Positions 1 through 10,111 of a stretch of 64,000 nt of DNA are shown in pieces. The DNA comes from Neodontobutis hainanensis (taxonomy: Eukaryota > Chordata > Actinopteri > Gobiiformes > Odontobutidae): the NCBI GenBank assembly GCA_024349245.1, contig JALDNG010000005.1:20340501-20404500 (forward strand). The letters are read 5' to 3'. Each line of letters begins with the position of its first letter. Within the stretch, counting starts at the first letter, position 1. Under the pieces are notes generated by a model that did not search any database, had not been told where the DNA came from, and was given only the letters and a program-made list of their open reading frames with translations. A program made the translations under genes and the position numbers.

Positions 1-45
1 GCTAAATGACTAAATGAAAATGGAAAATGAACGTGAGCGTACGCT

Positions 46-102
46 CAAATCCCAAGCTAGGTTAGGAGGTGGTGTAAATAAATGCAAGTTTAAAGTCAGC
101 AC
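46..102 (+). repeat. Short interspersed repeat fragment, copy 1 of 2
   Basis: This stretch is closely matched, same strand, at about 40316-40370: both hold a GGAGGNGGTGTAAAT core followed by CAAGTTTAAAGTCA. The shared part is only about 55 bp, so it is probably a fragment of a longer dispersed element. The family is not recognised. Confidence 0.5.
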
Positions 103-369
103 CGAGCTGAGCGGCAAAGCCAGTATTTAGAACTAACAATGCATTGGCACTTTGAAACTGTTGTATGTTATACTGCTCTGAACAGTTTACTTTATTTTGG
201 CACCAGAGAGAAGATTTGTCAATTTACAAAGAAAATAAGGGTACAATGTATAAGTTATCACTACTGTCATAAGCCATTTGTAAGCTTAAAAAAAAACAAA
301 AAAAAAAACCCAAAACATTTGTATTACTGAACAAACTTACAATTATCATTTTCTACAAATCTTTTAGCG

Positions 370-912
370 GCCGCCAGTAGGTGAATAATATCTGGTGTTT
401 CTGTTTGACATCCATTAATATCTTGAAAGCTAGAAGACTGTGTCCTATCTCTCCAGCAATCTTGATGCTGCTCCAAAAAGGAGAGTAAAGTATTGATTGA
501 TCTAAAATAGAGAAGAGGAATTGGGTAAAAATGTTTAAAAGTGAAAATTATGATTTTCTCGGGCAAAACTTTACCAGTCCTTTGACATTCAGAAATCGCG
601 GAAATATTTTGAAGACATTTGTGGTCCTCTCAGAGTCTTGCACAAGGTTCTGGCAATATTCTAGAGTGCTTTTCATTTTTTGAAACACACTGGCAACATC
701 AGTGGAGTGCCCAAGAAACGATAAGGCCTCCCTGCATGCATCTCCTCTTAGCTGCTCCCCGCTGACGTGTTGGTAGATCTTCTGCGTTTAGGTCCATGTT
801 CTGGCTGTTCTGATGCTTCTTTGTCTGGCCGCTTAAACACTTTTCTTGACAGTGTCTTCAAGCGCCATGCCAAGTACCCTATTCCTTTTTCTGCATCATA
901 GAAGTGTTCCTG
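370..912 (-). pseudogene. Decayed SAMD3-like fish multigene-family exons
   Basis: Two minus-strand exon-like blocks are visible. Block 1 (909 to 575) follows an acceptor-like TATAACAG and ends at a donor-like CTG|GTAAAG. It reads EHFYDAEKGIGYLAWRL, then after a frame change QLRGDACREALSFLGHS and FPRFLNVKGL. Block 2 starts near 501 after CTATTTTAG and reads TLLFGAASRLLER, then a stop where Trp is expected, then DTVF and another stop. This layout (a basic nuclear-signal-like patch KRRR, the GDAC..A motif, FPRFL..KGL, then LLFG..S.LLE.W) resembles fish proteins annotated as sterile alpha motif domain-containing protein 3-like; that match is from memory. The frame break and stops indicate a pseudogene. 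No SAM domain itself is visible. It could instead be a fragment of a repetitive element that carries the same domain. Confidence 0.42.
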
Positions 913-2580
913 TTATAACATATAGTAAGAGAGAAACATGAGTGAGTAAACATTTGGTTTAAAGGCATTAAAAAAGTGACAAAATCTGAAAGAACAAAAG
1001 ACTTGATAATCATATCCAATTTAAATAACCAATCATTTGTATTTCTTTAATAATCAATTCCAGATCTGATTGTAAGTGTTGAAGCTTAAAAATTGGAATT
1101 ATTTGCCAATCACATATAACAGTAATTGCACTCAAAACAATGTTTAAACAAACAAACATTTGAGCTACACTCCCAAACCGCGTGATCCGTTTCAGGTTTT
1201 GTCATCAATACAGGGTAAGCATTGTAGTCCAGAGCTGTGGTAGGAGTATTTACATCAGTGTGACTCACTGAAGGAAGCTGTAGGTGGAGCCTCGCAAATC
1301 TTACTGAGTTCTGCTTTAAGAAGGTGACCGAGGCAATAAATAAATAAAAAATCCCAAGAGTACTTCTTTCACAGCATCCTCCTCAAGCACATCCCTATTG
1401 GGTCTTTCTCTGACTTGAGTCAAGAGTGCCCTTCAGGGAGGTGACCACGATGTCACTTGAAGGCAATAAAGTGTTAGTAAGAGACGATGTTGACGAGTCC
1501 ATAGGTGACAGAGCTGTAAAGAGAGCTTTAGTAAACAAACCATTGTTAAATGGCAAACAAACTTGCATTATCCATACTGAACTAAATATTTTGTCCATTT
1601 GCAGCTTCCTAAAAAAAATATATTTACTACTGGGGCTGCAAGATTAATCACAATTTGAATGGACACAATTAGTAATTCGCAAAAGCTGCAGTTTTTTAAG
1701 TACCATCATTTCCTGCACAAACAATAATATTCTGTTTTATTTTGCATAAAACTGTACAAACATATTCTGAAATACATGAGATTCTTCTTTTATTAGTTTG
1801 TCAAATTGACACTTTGAACAGAATAACATTAAAACATAAACCTAAAAACTTTATTAGAAAAATTGCAATTATACATTTTTGCAACCCTAGTCACAATAGA
1901 AACGTACTACACTGTACTCACATTTGTCTTAAAGACAATATTTAATTTTTGACACAAGTCAGGATTGGCCTCCACCAGCAAATCTTCCTCAATCTCTGTA
2001 TCAGTCTCATCCAGGATCAGCAAATAGGCAAAGTCAGGAAAACTTACTTTTCACTAAAGATGATTACAAACAGTTTGACATACATGACAACCAATTTGAC
2101 AACCAAACAATGTTACTGAAGCACCTTCTTTAATAAAATCTAGATAAGTGAAGCCTTGTTGTAACTTGATGTACTTTTTGGTTGATTGACATCTCACCTT
2201 AAGAAACATCACTGCAAGACACAAAACTACAAAAACAGAAAACATTAAAAGCACATTAACACACCAACTTAACTTTTATTGTGATTTTTTTTAACAAATT
2301 ACCAGTTTATGGCAATACTACCATATAAAGTCAAGGTAGAGTGCAAAATAATTTGCTTCATACACATTATTGTATATAAAGCACAGATATGATGACTTTG
2401 GTGGTGGCTTTTTCCAGAGAAAAGCTAAAGTACCATGGGCCCACAACGTGCTCCTGGTAAATACACGTTTACTGTGCAGCCACGAGGACACGCTCATGCT
2501 CCAGAAAAAACGTTAGCAAAGCCATGTGCTTCAAAAAAGCCGGTTCACACTGGACGGAGCAGCTCATTTAGTTTTAAGAT
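913..2580. other. Unassigned non-coding stretch
   Basis: This stretch is AT-rich sequence without a convincing gene. Short open frames on both strands around 1395-1650 (for example one reading MSLEGNKVLVRDDVDES) have no recognised motif and mirror each other, so they are not called as genes. Confidence 0.4.
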
Positions 2581-2581
2581 T

Positions 2582-2690
2582 AGCTTTATTTCTTTTAGGA
2601 CAGTGTACAATGCACATTAAGCCGGAGCAGAGATGCTTGTATCAGATTATAGATTAACAGCTAATTTACATCTGTAGTCTTATATTATAC
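2582..2690 (+). repeat. Interspersed repeat, copy 1 of 2
   Basis: The stretch with AGGACAGTGTACAATG, then TTAAGCC, then AGCAGAGATGCTTGTA, recurs on the same strand at 53617-53725 with the same order of blocks. The left end is T-rich in both copies, as expected for the A-rich 3' tail of a retroposed element lying on the minus strand. The family is not recognised. Confidence 0.5.
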
Positions 2691-2699
2691 ATGTTTTTG

Positions 2700-2775
2700 G
2701 TGGTAGGGGAAACTGGAGTACCCATAGGAAATCTACACAGACACAACATTCAAACTCCACACAGAAAGGCCCTGC
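2700..2775 (-). repeat. Degenerate SINE core fragment
   Basis: CTGGAGTACCC, then CACACAGACAC, then CAAACTCCACACAGAAAGGCC is the reverse complement of the conserved body found in the full SINE copies at 3008, 31575 and 49425. It is an old and truncated copy that abuts the BED-finger remnant. Confidence 0.5.
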
Positions 2776-2810
2776 CCTGGATGGGATTCGTAATGGTGGA
2801 GAGGAACAGG

Positions 2811-2965
2811 AGCTCCGTTTGGAGCTACTTCACAGCAACAGACAAAGAAACGCCAGCCTGTGATTTGTGCAAGAAGGCTACTGTTGAAACACATCTAATT
2901 TGCATAACCATATAAAAGCAGCACACCCCGAAGAAAACAAAGGAAAAAGAAAGTATTGGAATTGG
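2811..2965 (+). pseudogene. Broken BED-type zinc finger (hAT transposase/ZBED-like)
   Basis: The plus strand reads SSVWSYFTATDKETPACDLC with the CxxC of a BED finger. A small deletion and frame change follow, then NLHNHIKAAHPEE with the His-x(n)-His half. Aromatic residues before a CxxC and a terminal HxxxxH are the hallmark of the BED finger, which binds DNA in hAT transposases and in ZBED-type domesticated proteins. Only this N-terminal finger remains; the catalytic domain is absent and a SINE begins 40 bp downstream. The frame break means it cannot make a working finger. Whether it came from a transposon or a ZBED gene cannot be decided. Confidence 0.6.
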
Positions 2966-3007
2966 CAATACTGGCCCTGTGTTTACTAGGTTGAATCATT
3001 ACCAAGG

Positions 3008-3403
3008 GGTGCACGTGGCAGAGTGGTTAGCACTCCTGCCTCACAGCAAGAAGGTCGTGAGTTTTAAACCCGGCCGACTCAAATATTCTCGGCCGACTCC
3101 GGTCTTTCTGTGAGGAGTCTGCATGTCCTCCACGTGTTACCGTGGGTTCTCTCCGGGTACTCCAGCTTCCTCCCACCGTCCAAAGACATGTATGTACAGG
3201 TTAATCGGCAACTCTAAAGTGTCCCTAGTGAATGAATGAGATAGAGAATGGTTGTCTGTCACTGTCTGTCTCTATATGTCAGCCCTGCGACTAACTGGCC
3301 ACTGTCCAGGGTGTACCCCGCCTCAGGCCCAAAGCTGCTGGGATAGGCTCCAGTCACCCGCGACCCCTAACGGGAAAAAGCGGTAGAAAATGAATGAATG
3401 AAT
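3008..3403 (+). mobile_element. Full-length tRNA-derived SINE, copy 1
   Basis: The head contains a tRNA-like A box (GTGGCAGAGTGGTTAGCA) and a B-box-like GAGTTTTAAACCC, so an RNA polymerase III promoter origin is likely. The conserved body (CTCCGGGTACTCCAGCTTCC, then CAAAGACATG, then GCCCTGCGACTAACTGGCC) and a (GAAT)n tail follow. Two further full copies lie at 31575-31973 (minus) and 49425-49822. The organisation resembles the fish mermaid/V-SINE-type elements; the exact family was not checked. Flanks GAATCATTA and GAATCTTA may be an imperfect target duplication. Confidence 0.75.
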
Positions 3404-4725
3404 CTTACAGGATTTATTTCTGATAACGTCTGTTAAATATCAACAAGCACATTTGTTACCCAGTATATGCAGTTGTGCTGTAGTATCATAGCAAGAGTAA
3501 ATGCAGCATCTATACATCTATAGTCTGACCTTTTTTAGGAGATGGATGTGAGAAAAGTCACCAAGAAAGTTTCTTTCCAGTAAAAACATCAGTTACAGAA
3601 CTAACTTTTGAAGTAGTAATAATTCCAATAACCTTTAGGAGTAAACAGTGAACAACATGCAACTGTTGCATCATGCACTTCTTGCTTCAGGTATGGGTAA
3701 TTTTGGGGTACTGCCACATGTTTATTTGCGACAACAAGTTACTTTAGATAAGACAGGCCACAATGGGGGATCATCGTGGCACTCTTAATTTTAGGGTTTC
3801 AGTGCTCAGATGAATTAGCAGGATGAGCTAATTTATTTTGGGGGATTAGCAGAATCCTCTCTGTCAGAATCACTGCACAGAAGGCTTGTTTGTGTCAAGC
3901 TTTTCAGAAATTTAGATGCAGTGTAACACATCCACTGTCCATGTATTTGGAACTGAGAGGGCTGTAATCATTACTATATTTGGTCACAATTTTTAGTTAA
4001 ATTTAGGCTGTGCAAGGTTTAGAAGAAAAATCACTAATACAAAAGTCTAGTGTTTTTTTTTTGTTTGTTTGTTTTTATTCAAAATAACACAAACACACTT
4101 CTGAGATTTGTTTGTCTTTGCCAAAGAAAATAAATAAACCAAGGGCTCAGCCTAAACCAGCAGTGACCTGTCCCCCACACAGAGCCAAACACCAGAGCAG
4201 GTCAGGCGGGAAAACGTCTGGAAGCCAAGCTGTCGTATGGTGAGTCACAATTAAGGGGAAGTTCATCAGCAATGTGACATTTCAACACTGGGTCAGATGT
4301 GAGCTACAAATAAGAGCATCTGGTGACATCTCAAAGAATGATACTTATAGAATGTTGAAGTTTTGCAGCCTTGCTACCATCTCATTAACACATATCTCAC
4401 CAAATCAACTCATTAGCACAAATATTTTACAGTATTAGATACATATTCAGTTAATTGTGTGTTTTCTTCTGTGTAGTTGCAGAAGTAGTCCTCATATTGA
4501 TGAAGAATGATTAAGAATGAGAAATTATGCAGTGTTGCTTTTGAAATCACCATCAGACTTATTAGGGTTGTTTATAACATGGCCCTGCCGCCTTAAAACT
4601 ACACGTTCCACCTTTTTTTTTAAAAAAAAGGTTTTGAGCTACATTCTATACTAGATTTAAAATATGAATGAACCTTTAACAAAAGTGCCATACAAATGCC
4701 CATAGTGTTGTCATGTTGCTTCTGC
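3404..4725. other. Unassigned non-coding stretch
   Basis: No gene or recognised repeat was seen. A T9A8 run at 4613-4629 flanked by ACC and GGT forms a small palindrome. Confidence 0.4.
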
Positions 4726-4730
4726 ATAAC

Positions 4731-5314
4731 TGTTACAAACCCCACTAAACTAAAGGGACCTTAACATAAATTCAAGTGTAAGGCAACACAAATCAATTAT
4801 GTATTACTTAAACAGAGGATTTGGGACAAACCAAAAAGCCATACACAACTAAAGCTCCAACTGTCTATTTAAAATAAGGATAAAAGGAAAACAAAAAGGT
4901 GGTAATGGGTCGCCAAAATAAACAAAAGAGGGAAACAAGCCGAGCCTGCCTGCCATCAGACTGTCGAACCCGACTTGCCTCCACTGTCCCTGCCTAACCA
5001 ATTCTAACATCTAAAAGAAAAATAACAAACCGTGAAAACAGGACCAACGCACCCATCACTTAAAGGAACTAACTGACAAAATAAACGGGGAGCTGAAAGT
5101 GTAAGCTGCCCCTGGCAGCAGCAGCAGCAGCGGCAGCAGCACAAACAGGAGGCGGAGCCCAGATGGAAAAATGGAGCAAAGCAGAGAGAGAGAGAGAGAG
5201 AGAGGCACCAAACATCCTCTTTTATAAAGGGTCGCAGCCAATCAAGAGCCAAGCTCAGACACACCCACTCCTCCTGCAGGTAAAACACACAGACATTACA
5301 TGGCAAATAAAACA
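4731..5314 (-). repeat. 3' LTR of the Gmr1-type element
   Basis: This is the LTR at the 3' end on the minus strand, 584 bp. It matches 8970-9247 at both ends: TTGGGACAAAnCAAAAAG near the left, and AGCCAATCAAGAGCC plus CACACCCACTCCTCCTGCAG near the right. It holds about 300 bp of middle sequence missing from the other LTR, including a (CAG)n/(CGG) run at 5116-5141 and a (GA)n run at 5181-5203. Confidence 0.8.
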
Positions 5315-5399
5315 CCCCCACCCAGAGACACTGAATATGTTTGATGGATACAGGAGAGAAAAAAAAAATCCTGCTCACATCAAACTATTCAGTTTGTAC

Positions 5400-6240
5400 T
5401 ATGAATTACTATGAAGATGGGACAATGCATCATCAATAATGTTTTCTTTACCGTGGATGTGTTGAATTTTTATGTTGAACGACTGTACGCGCAGACTCCA
5501 ATTCATGAGGCAACTATTTTTATTCTAGGAACACTAAGGGATTATGGTCTATGAAGACAACCACAGGTACAGGACAGCACTTAGGTCAAAATCACACGCG
5601 TCAACGGCCAACTTAAACAGTTGGTCAAACTGAGGCACAGGTAGAACAGGAGCATTAATCAGCAAACTTTTCGTTTTCTCAAATGCAGTTTGACCCATCA
5701 GTCCAATAAAAATCCCTTTTAGTGCTGAGGAGGTCATTCAACGGAGCGGCAATGGCAGAAAAGGTTTTACAGAAGCATCTGTAATAGCCCACCATGGCTA
5801 AAAAATGACTCAACTCTGTACGGTTGGTAAGAACAGGGACAGCGAGAATTGCCTCAACCTTAGCTCTAACTGGACGCACCTGACCTCTCCCCACACTTTT
5901 TTCAAGATAGGTCACTGTTGCTTACCCAAACTCACATTTTGACAAATTTACTGTTAAGTTGGCCTCACTCAGACGCTAAAACACTAATTGCAAATGTGTA
6001 ATGTGCTCCCTTCACGAGGACGAACAAACCACCGAGTCATCAAGATAGACTTCACAAAAGGACAATCCAGACAAAACCACATGCATAAAGGCCAAAGGCC
6101 ATAACCTAGCTTTGTCACAAAATTGTCACAAACAAAAAGCACCAACATGAGCCAAGCAATCCTCCATTCATGGAAGAGGATAACAATCAGTCTTTGTTGC
6201 GCTATTAACTTTTTGCCAGGCTGCCGCATATACTCCACTT
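5400..6240 (-). pseudogene. Retroelement reverse transcriptase and RNase H remnant
   Basis: Minus-strand frames read, in order: FCEVYLDDSVV (the YxDD catalytic core of RT, near 6040-6060), RLSEANLTVNLSKCEFG, TYLEKSVGRGQVRPV, FLAMVGYYRCFCKTFS (thumb/connection), then LFKLAVDACDFDLSAVL (start of RNase H) and near 5400-5530 the RNase H-end motif ENIIDDALSHLHS. Several stops and frame changes separate these blocks. The RT fingers are mostly lost. RNase H is followed directly by the 3' LTR with no integrase after it, which fixes the unusual domain order. Confidence 0.8.
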
Positions 6241-6446
6241 GTTTTGTTAGACAATTTGTCTGGTTTAACCCGATTCTGGATGCTGTTTTATAGGCCTTAA
6301 ATCACTTACATCAATGTCATGACTGAGCACATGCGTCTGAGAGGGCACATCAGCAAACGGTGACCTAGGTGGAACAATAAAACTGACAAATTTTGTAAAG
6401 CTCCTGAGTTAGAAAATTTACCTTGAGTCAAAGCCCCGAAGCAAGA

Positions 6447-7190
6447 TTAATTTTCAATTTCAGTACCGGACAGCTCCTGTTTACCAGCCACCAAACTAGT
6501 TTGCAGCTCGGTGCGTTCAGCTCCGGACAGCTCCGTCAAGGCCGCCAAGGGGTGCGTGTTCTCAACACCGTGCATTGCTGCAGACTCTTTAAAGTCTGCA
6601 ACAACCAAACACAAGTAATTTTGGTCAAAGTAAGGTTTTAACATGTTCACATGGCAAAGGCGTATGCCACGCAGGTGGTCAGTAGTGAAAATCTAAGTGG
6701 TCTCTGTCACCCTAGTTTCTTTTTCACAATGATCACTGCAACTGGCCTGTGAACTGGAACAGGAAATCCATAACAGGACCAAAACTTTTTGACCAGACAT
6801 GAACTCTCTGTTTTTAGCCACCCTTTAAAACACCCTTTCATCTTAGTTTGTGCACACTCAAGATTTTTTTTTGCCAGCAAACACGCACTGCGGAGCCTGG
6901 ACCAAAACACAATGACAAAATCCAAAAGATTTTGTTTTGTCTCTCCATTTAACCACTGATTTTTTAAAAGCTTTAGTGGCCCACGCACTGCATGCGCAAA
7001 GACTAAGTCACACATTTTTTATATTTTCATCACTCACAGTTTGTTCAAACAAAGTTGACAAAGTATCGCCTTTCTTTTGTTCTTTAACTAAATCCAGCAA
7101 TGACATAGTGACATGTTGTGACTTCAGTGAGTCAATAGCAGAGTCAACTGATTAGTGATTTACTCTTTGCTTTCACACAAAGAACTGTCA
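6447..7190 (-). pseudogene. Retroelement integrase C-terminus remnant, core deleted
   Basis: Minus strand. A linker reading LLDLVKEQKKGDTLSTLFEQ (7120-7040) is followed at once by FAHAVRGPLKLLKNQWL and ECAQTKMKGCF, which belong to the part after the DDE core of gypsy integrases, then FPVPVHRPVAV and NMLKPYFDQN (6650-6620). The zinc-binding N-terminus and catalytic DDE core that should sit between linker and C-terminus are absent, so an internal deletion is inferred. Confidence 0.7.
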
Positions 7191-7251
7191 TTAAAGCAAG
7201 CCCCACTCAGATGTGTATCACTTATTTCAATATCATCATTAATTAGCTCAA

Positions 7252-7495
7252 TTAGGCATTTTGAAGCAGTGCGTGTAACAGCAAAAGTGTAAACACATCA
7301 GGATAGTTTTGAGCAAGTTTGTGGCTGACAATAGGTACAGGTGTCAACTCTGGTGTAATCAGCATTTTGCCTCCTGCCAAATTGTTCCCCATTATAACAG
7401 AGACTCCATTTATTGAGAAACCAGGACGCACCCCAACGATGGTGTCCCCCGACCATTGTCTGACCATAGATCATTTTTATGCAAAGGAACATCAA
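7252..7495 (-). pseudogene. Retroelement protease-region remnant
   Basis: The minus strand reads GDTIVGVRPGFSINGVSVIM then GNNLAGGKMLITPELTPVP. The ...GV..LLGNDLAG-type stretch is seen at the end of aspartic-protease modules in fish gypsy elements. The catalytic D(T/S)G was not located. Overlapping frames show at least one frameshift. Confidence 0.55.
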
Positions 7496-7711
7496 TGTCT
7501 TTAAGGTTAAAACCGCGCAACAGTGACATTAGAACCAAGCACGGTTTCGTTACTCAGCGGTAAAACACCCTCAAGAATAAAAGACTGAGACGCAGCAGTT
7601 TCCCTCAATATTGTCACAGGGATTTTACTGATTATGTCAAGACAATGAAATAAAACCATTCATTACAAAATGCTTAAAGTCAGTGTAATCACAGGCTTCA
7701 TCAAGCAAAAG

Positions 7712-8707
7712 TCACTCATTACCCTGACTCACAGTCTTAATCAAAACTACTGGTTTAACGTTCTTGTTTTTCAGCACTTGACAGTTAGCAATTATATGAC
7801 CCTTCTTTCTACAGAAGAAGCAAGTGACATCATTAGCTTTTGTTTCAACCTTACCAGACACAACATTCGTCACAGGCACAGAGGGCAGAGACACATTCTT
7901 TCTCATTTTTTCCAAAACTAAAACCAAATGGTTGTTCCACACAGACAAGCGTTAAGACATAGTCATCAACCAAAACAGTGGTTTAGACAAATCAGGAACA
8001 TTATTTTCGTTTTAACATGTCGCTACTCTTTTAAAAAGACTGTTCTCAAATTCCTCCATTAAAATTAGCTGTTAATCTTGTAAATAGTCTTTTATTTCTG
8101 TAAAGCACTTTGGGTTACCCAGTGTTTGAATTGTGCTATATAAATAAAATTGCCTTGCCTTGCCTTAAGCTGCACAAAGTCAGTAATGCCTTGTGACATC
8201 CATCTATCAAAGAATATTTCTTTCTCTCTGACAAATTCAACATAAGTCTGATCTGATATAGTCCTTAATTTACAAAACTTTTGCCTGTATGCTTTAGGGA
8301 CAAGCATATGTTTCCTGCACACGCCCCACCAGAACACACTGCAATAGCAATGTCCACATCTCTTTGGGCAATTTAAGTCAGCGTGCCACACGTTCAAACA
8401 ACTTGATATATTTATCCACATCCTTCTCATTGAATGGGGGAAGGAAACAAATGTTTCTATTTACGTCAGAGTCCAAAGATTTGGACTGAGGACCAACACC
8501 AAGCGCTAATTCACACATGCGGATCTGTGTCTGTTGCTCCAATTTTTTTGTCTCCAACATATTGATATAATGGAGCTCCTTTTCCTTTAAAGCAAGACTC
8601 TCTAATATAGCTTCAAGTTCCTTCAATCTAACTACTTGATTTGCCGTACTACTAGAGGAAGACATTCTAGGACCTTTAGGTTTGGTATGTATTGGTGTCA
8701 AAGTCAA
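7712..8707 (-). pseudogene. Retroelement gag remnant with CCHC zinc knuckle
   Basis: Minus strand. The N-terminal part (start near 8707 or 8665) has a Ser-rich start and a Leu/Glu/Lys-rich helix, then FLPPFNEKDVDKYIKLFERV, typical of SCAN-like retroelement gag domains. After a frame change it reads AYRQKFCKLRTISDQTYVEF and KEIFFDRW. A C-terminal part at 7948-7712 has CFFCRKKGHIIANC, a C-x2-C-x4-H-x4-C RNA-binding knuckle. The frame is cut near 8166 by an L2-like 3' tail. Confidence 0.75.
8060..8166 (+). mobile_element. L2-type LINE 3' tail inserted in gag
   Basis: TGTAAAGCACTTTGGGTTAC, then TGTGCTATATAAATAAA and three TTGCC/TTGCCT units is the characteristic 3' end of fish L2 LINEs and SINEs that use the same tail. 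It sits in the opposite orientation inside gag. Target duplications were not identified. Confidence 0.65.
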
Positions 8708-8969
8708 CTCTAACTAAGCATTATAATTTTTACCGTAGCCTTTTTAGCTTTCTTTGTTACCATCATTTCATAATGTTCAGCAACTCGACACCGAATCAAA
8801 ACCTCCAGTTTTTTAAATGGGAGCAGAAATAAACTCATCCAGGTTAAACTCCATGGTTAAACCCATAATCAGGCTAGCAACAAGCAAAGCTACCCACAGA
8901 AAATACACAATGCAAGTCCTACCTGAATTATTCAAACCTCACAAGACAGGAATGTCTACTTACAAAACA

Positions 8970-9247
8970 TGTTACAATCCCTGCTAAATTAAATGGACTG
9001 TAACATAAATTCAAACAATACAAAGGGTAAGGCAACACAAAACAATTTATTAATTAAACAGAGGGTTTGGGACAAATCAAAAAGTCATACACAACTAAAG
9101 AAACACGAAGCGAAGATGAAGAGAAGAGAGAGCTGGCATCAAACATCCTCCTTATAAAGGGTACCAGCCAATCAAGAGCCGAGCTCAGACACACCCACTC
9201 CTCCTGCAGGTACATGAAAACACAGACATTACATGGCAAATGTAACA
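8970..9247 (-). repeat. 5' LTR of the Gmr1-type element (shortened)
   Basis: This LTR is 278 bp, begins TGTTACAATCC and ends ATGTAACA, and matches the ends of the 4731-5314 LTR. The middle 300 bp present in the partner are missing, so the 5' LTR probably suffered a deletion after insertion. No clear tRNA primer-binding site was seen just inside it. Confidence 0.78.
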
Positions 9248-9252
9248 ATAAC

Positions 9253-10110
9253 ACAGGTGACGCGGCGCTGAAGTGGCTGCTTACTGTGAATTGTGGCACG
9301 TTGCCATCGTCATGGCCCTTCCACCTGTCACAGTATAAGCACTGTGCTGTCTGTAGCTGCCTTTGAAATGCACCAAATAAAATGTGTGCAAACAGACAGG
9401 CAGCAGGAACTCTTTGAGTTTATCCAGATGGCATCAGATTGACAAAAGGAAAATGCCTCAAGCATATGGGTAATGCTTTGTTTAAAACAAAAACAAATCC
9501 TTAAATACTGTATCTGCTGCTTTAGAGTGTAATTTGTGTTTTTGCTTCAGAGTGCGCTTTATTGTCTTATAAAGGTGAGTCGCAGTAACATGGTGGCACA
9601 CTTCATCGGCATTCTGTATCACGGTGTGCACTGACTGGGCAGGCACATGGCATTCTTGTTCTTATTTTAGGGCACCTGTCATCTTAAAAAAATAAAATAA
9701 TTTAATACACATTCTGCTAACGGTTTTTAAACAAGATGCCTGCTTTATCCCCCGCATGAGGCATCCTTAGCGGCAGGGTAACAAAACAAAGTCTGCTGAG
9801 TGTAGCTGATAAATTGAGCCATATGCTCTGATTTAGCCTTTCAACAGAATTCAGGTTGAAACAAATCTAGTGTTAAAAGGAATCTTATTGAGCTGTGAGA
9901 ATAAGCCATTTTATTGTTCTCTTTGCAACTTTCTCAGCTTTATGTTGTATCTGAGGTTGTTGTTTTTCTCTCTATGCAAACAGTACATTTATGGTTAGGG
10001 ACCCTACAAACGAGATGGTACATGAAGTTGCTCGCCTTTGTTGTTTTCTAATGACTTAAGCAAAATCTCAAATTAACTTCAGAATTTAAACTTTAGTGTT
10101 CTCTTTGTAG
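9253..10110. other. Unassigned non-coding stretch
   Basis: No coding exon or recognised repeat was seen in this stretch. Confidence 0.4.
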
Positions 10111-10111
10111 T

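Larger units (their letters stand above)
4726..9252 (-). mobile_element. Gmr1-type Ty3/gypsy LTR retrotransposon, defective, with target duplication
   Basis: The element occupies 4731-9247. Both LTRs carry TGTTACA at their plus-strand left ends, and the flanks are a perfect 5-bp target duplication ATAAC (4726-4730 and 9248-9252). Reading the minus strand from 9247 leftwards gives: 5' LTR, gag with a CCHC zinc knuckle, protease region, integrase C-terminus, reverse transcriptase, RNase H, polypurine GGGTGGGGG just before the 3' LTR. Integrase upstream of RT is the copia-like order of Gmr1-type elements, a fish/deuterostome branch of Ty3/gypsy; ordinary gypsy elements have RT first. Frameshifts, stops, loss of the integrase zinc finger and DDE core, and an inserted L2-like tail in gag mean it is dead. 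Confidence 0.8.

Noticed and set aside
139..330. 63-codon plus-strand frame
   Set aside because: Ends in an A-run and has no coding-like composition.
1395..1650. Overlapping open frames on both strands
   Set aside because: Neither has a recognised motif or splice sites; symmetric openness suggests chance.
3008..3090. Possible tRNA gene (A and B boxes)
   Set aside because: No cloverleaf closure and continuous SINE body downstream; the same holds at 40880, 49440, 55170 and 60640.
4613..4629. T9A8 palindrome
   Set aside because: Simple sequence; low information despite being palindromic.
5004..5378. 124-codon minus-strand frame with Cys and Leu runs
   Set aside because: It lies inside the LTR and its GA/CAG runs; not a gene.
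8961..8969. Primer-binding site next to the 5' LTR
   Set aside because: The adjacent text TGTTTTGTAAG does not clearly match a tRNA 3' end, so none is annotated.
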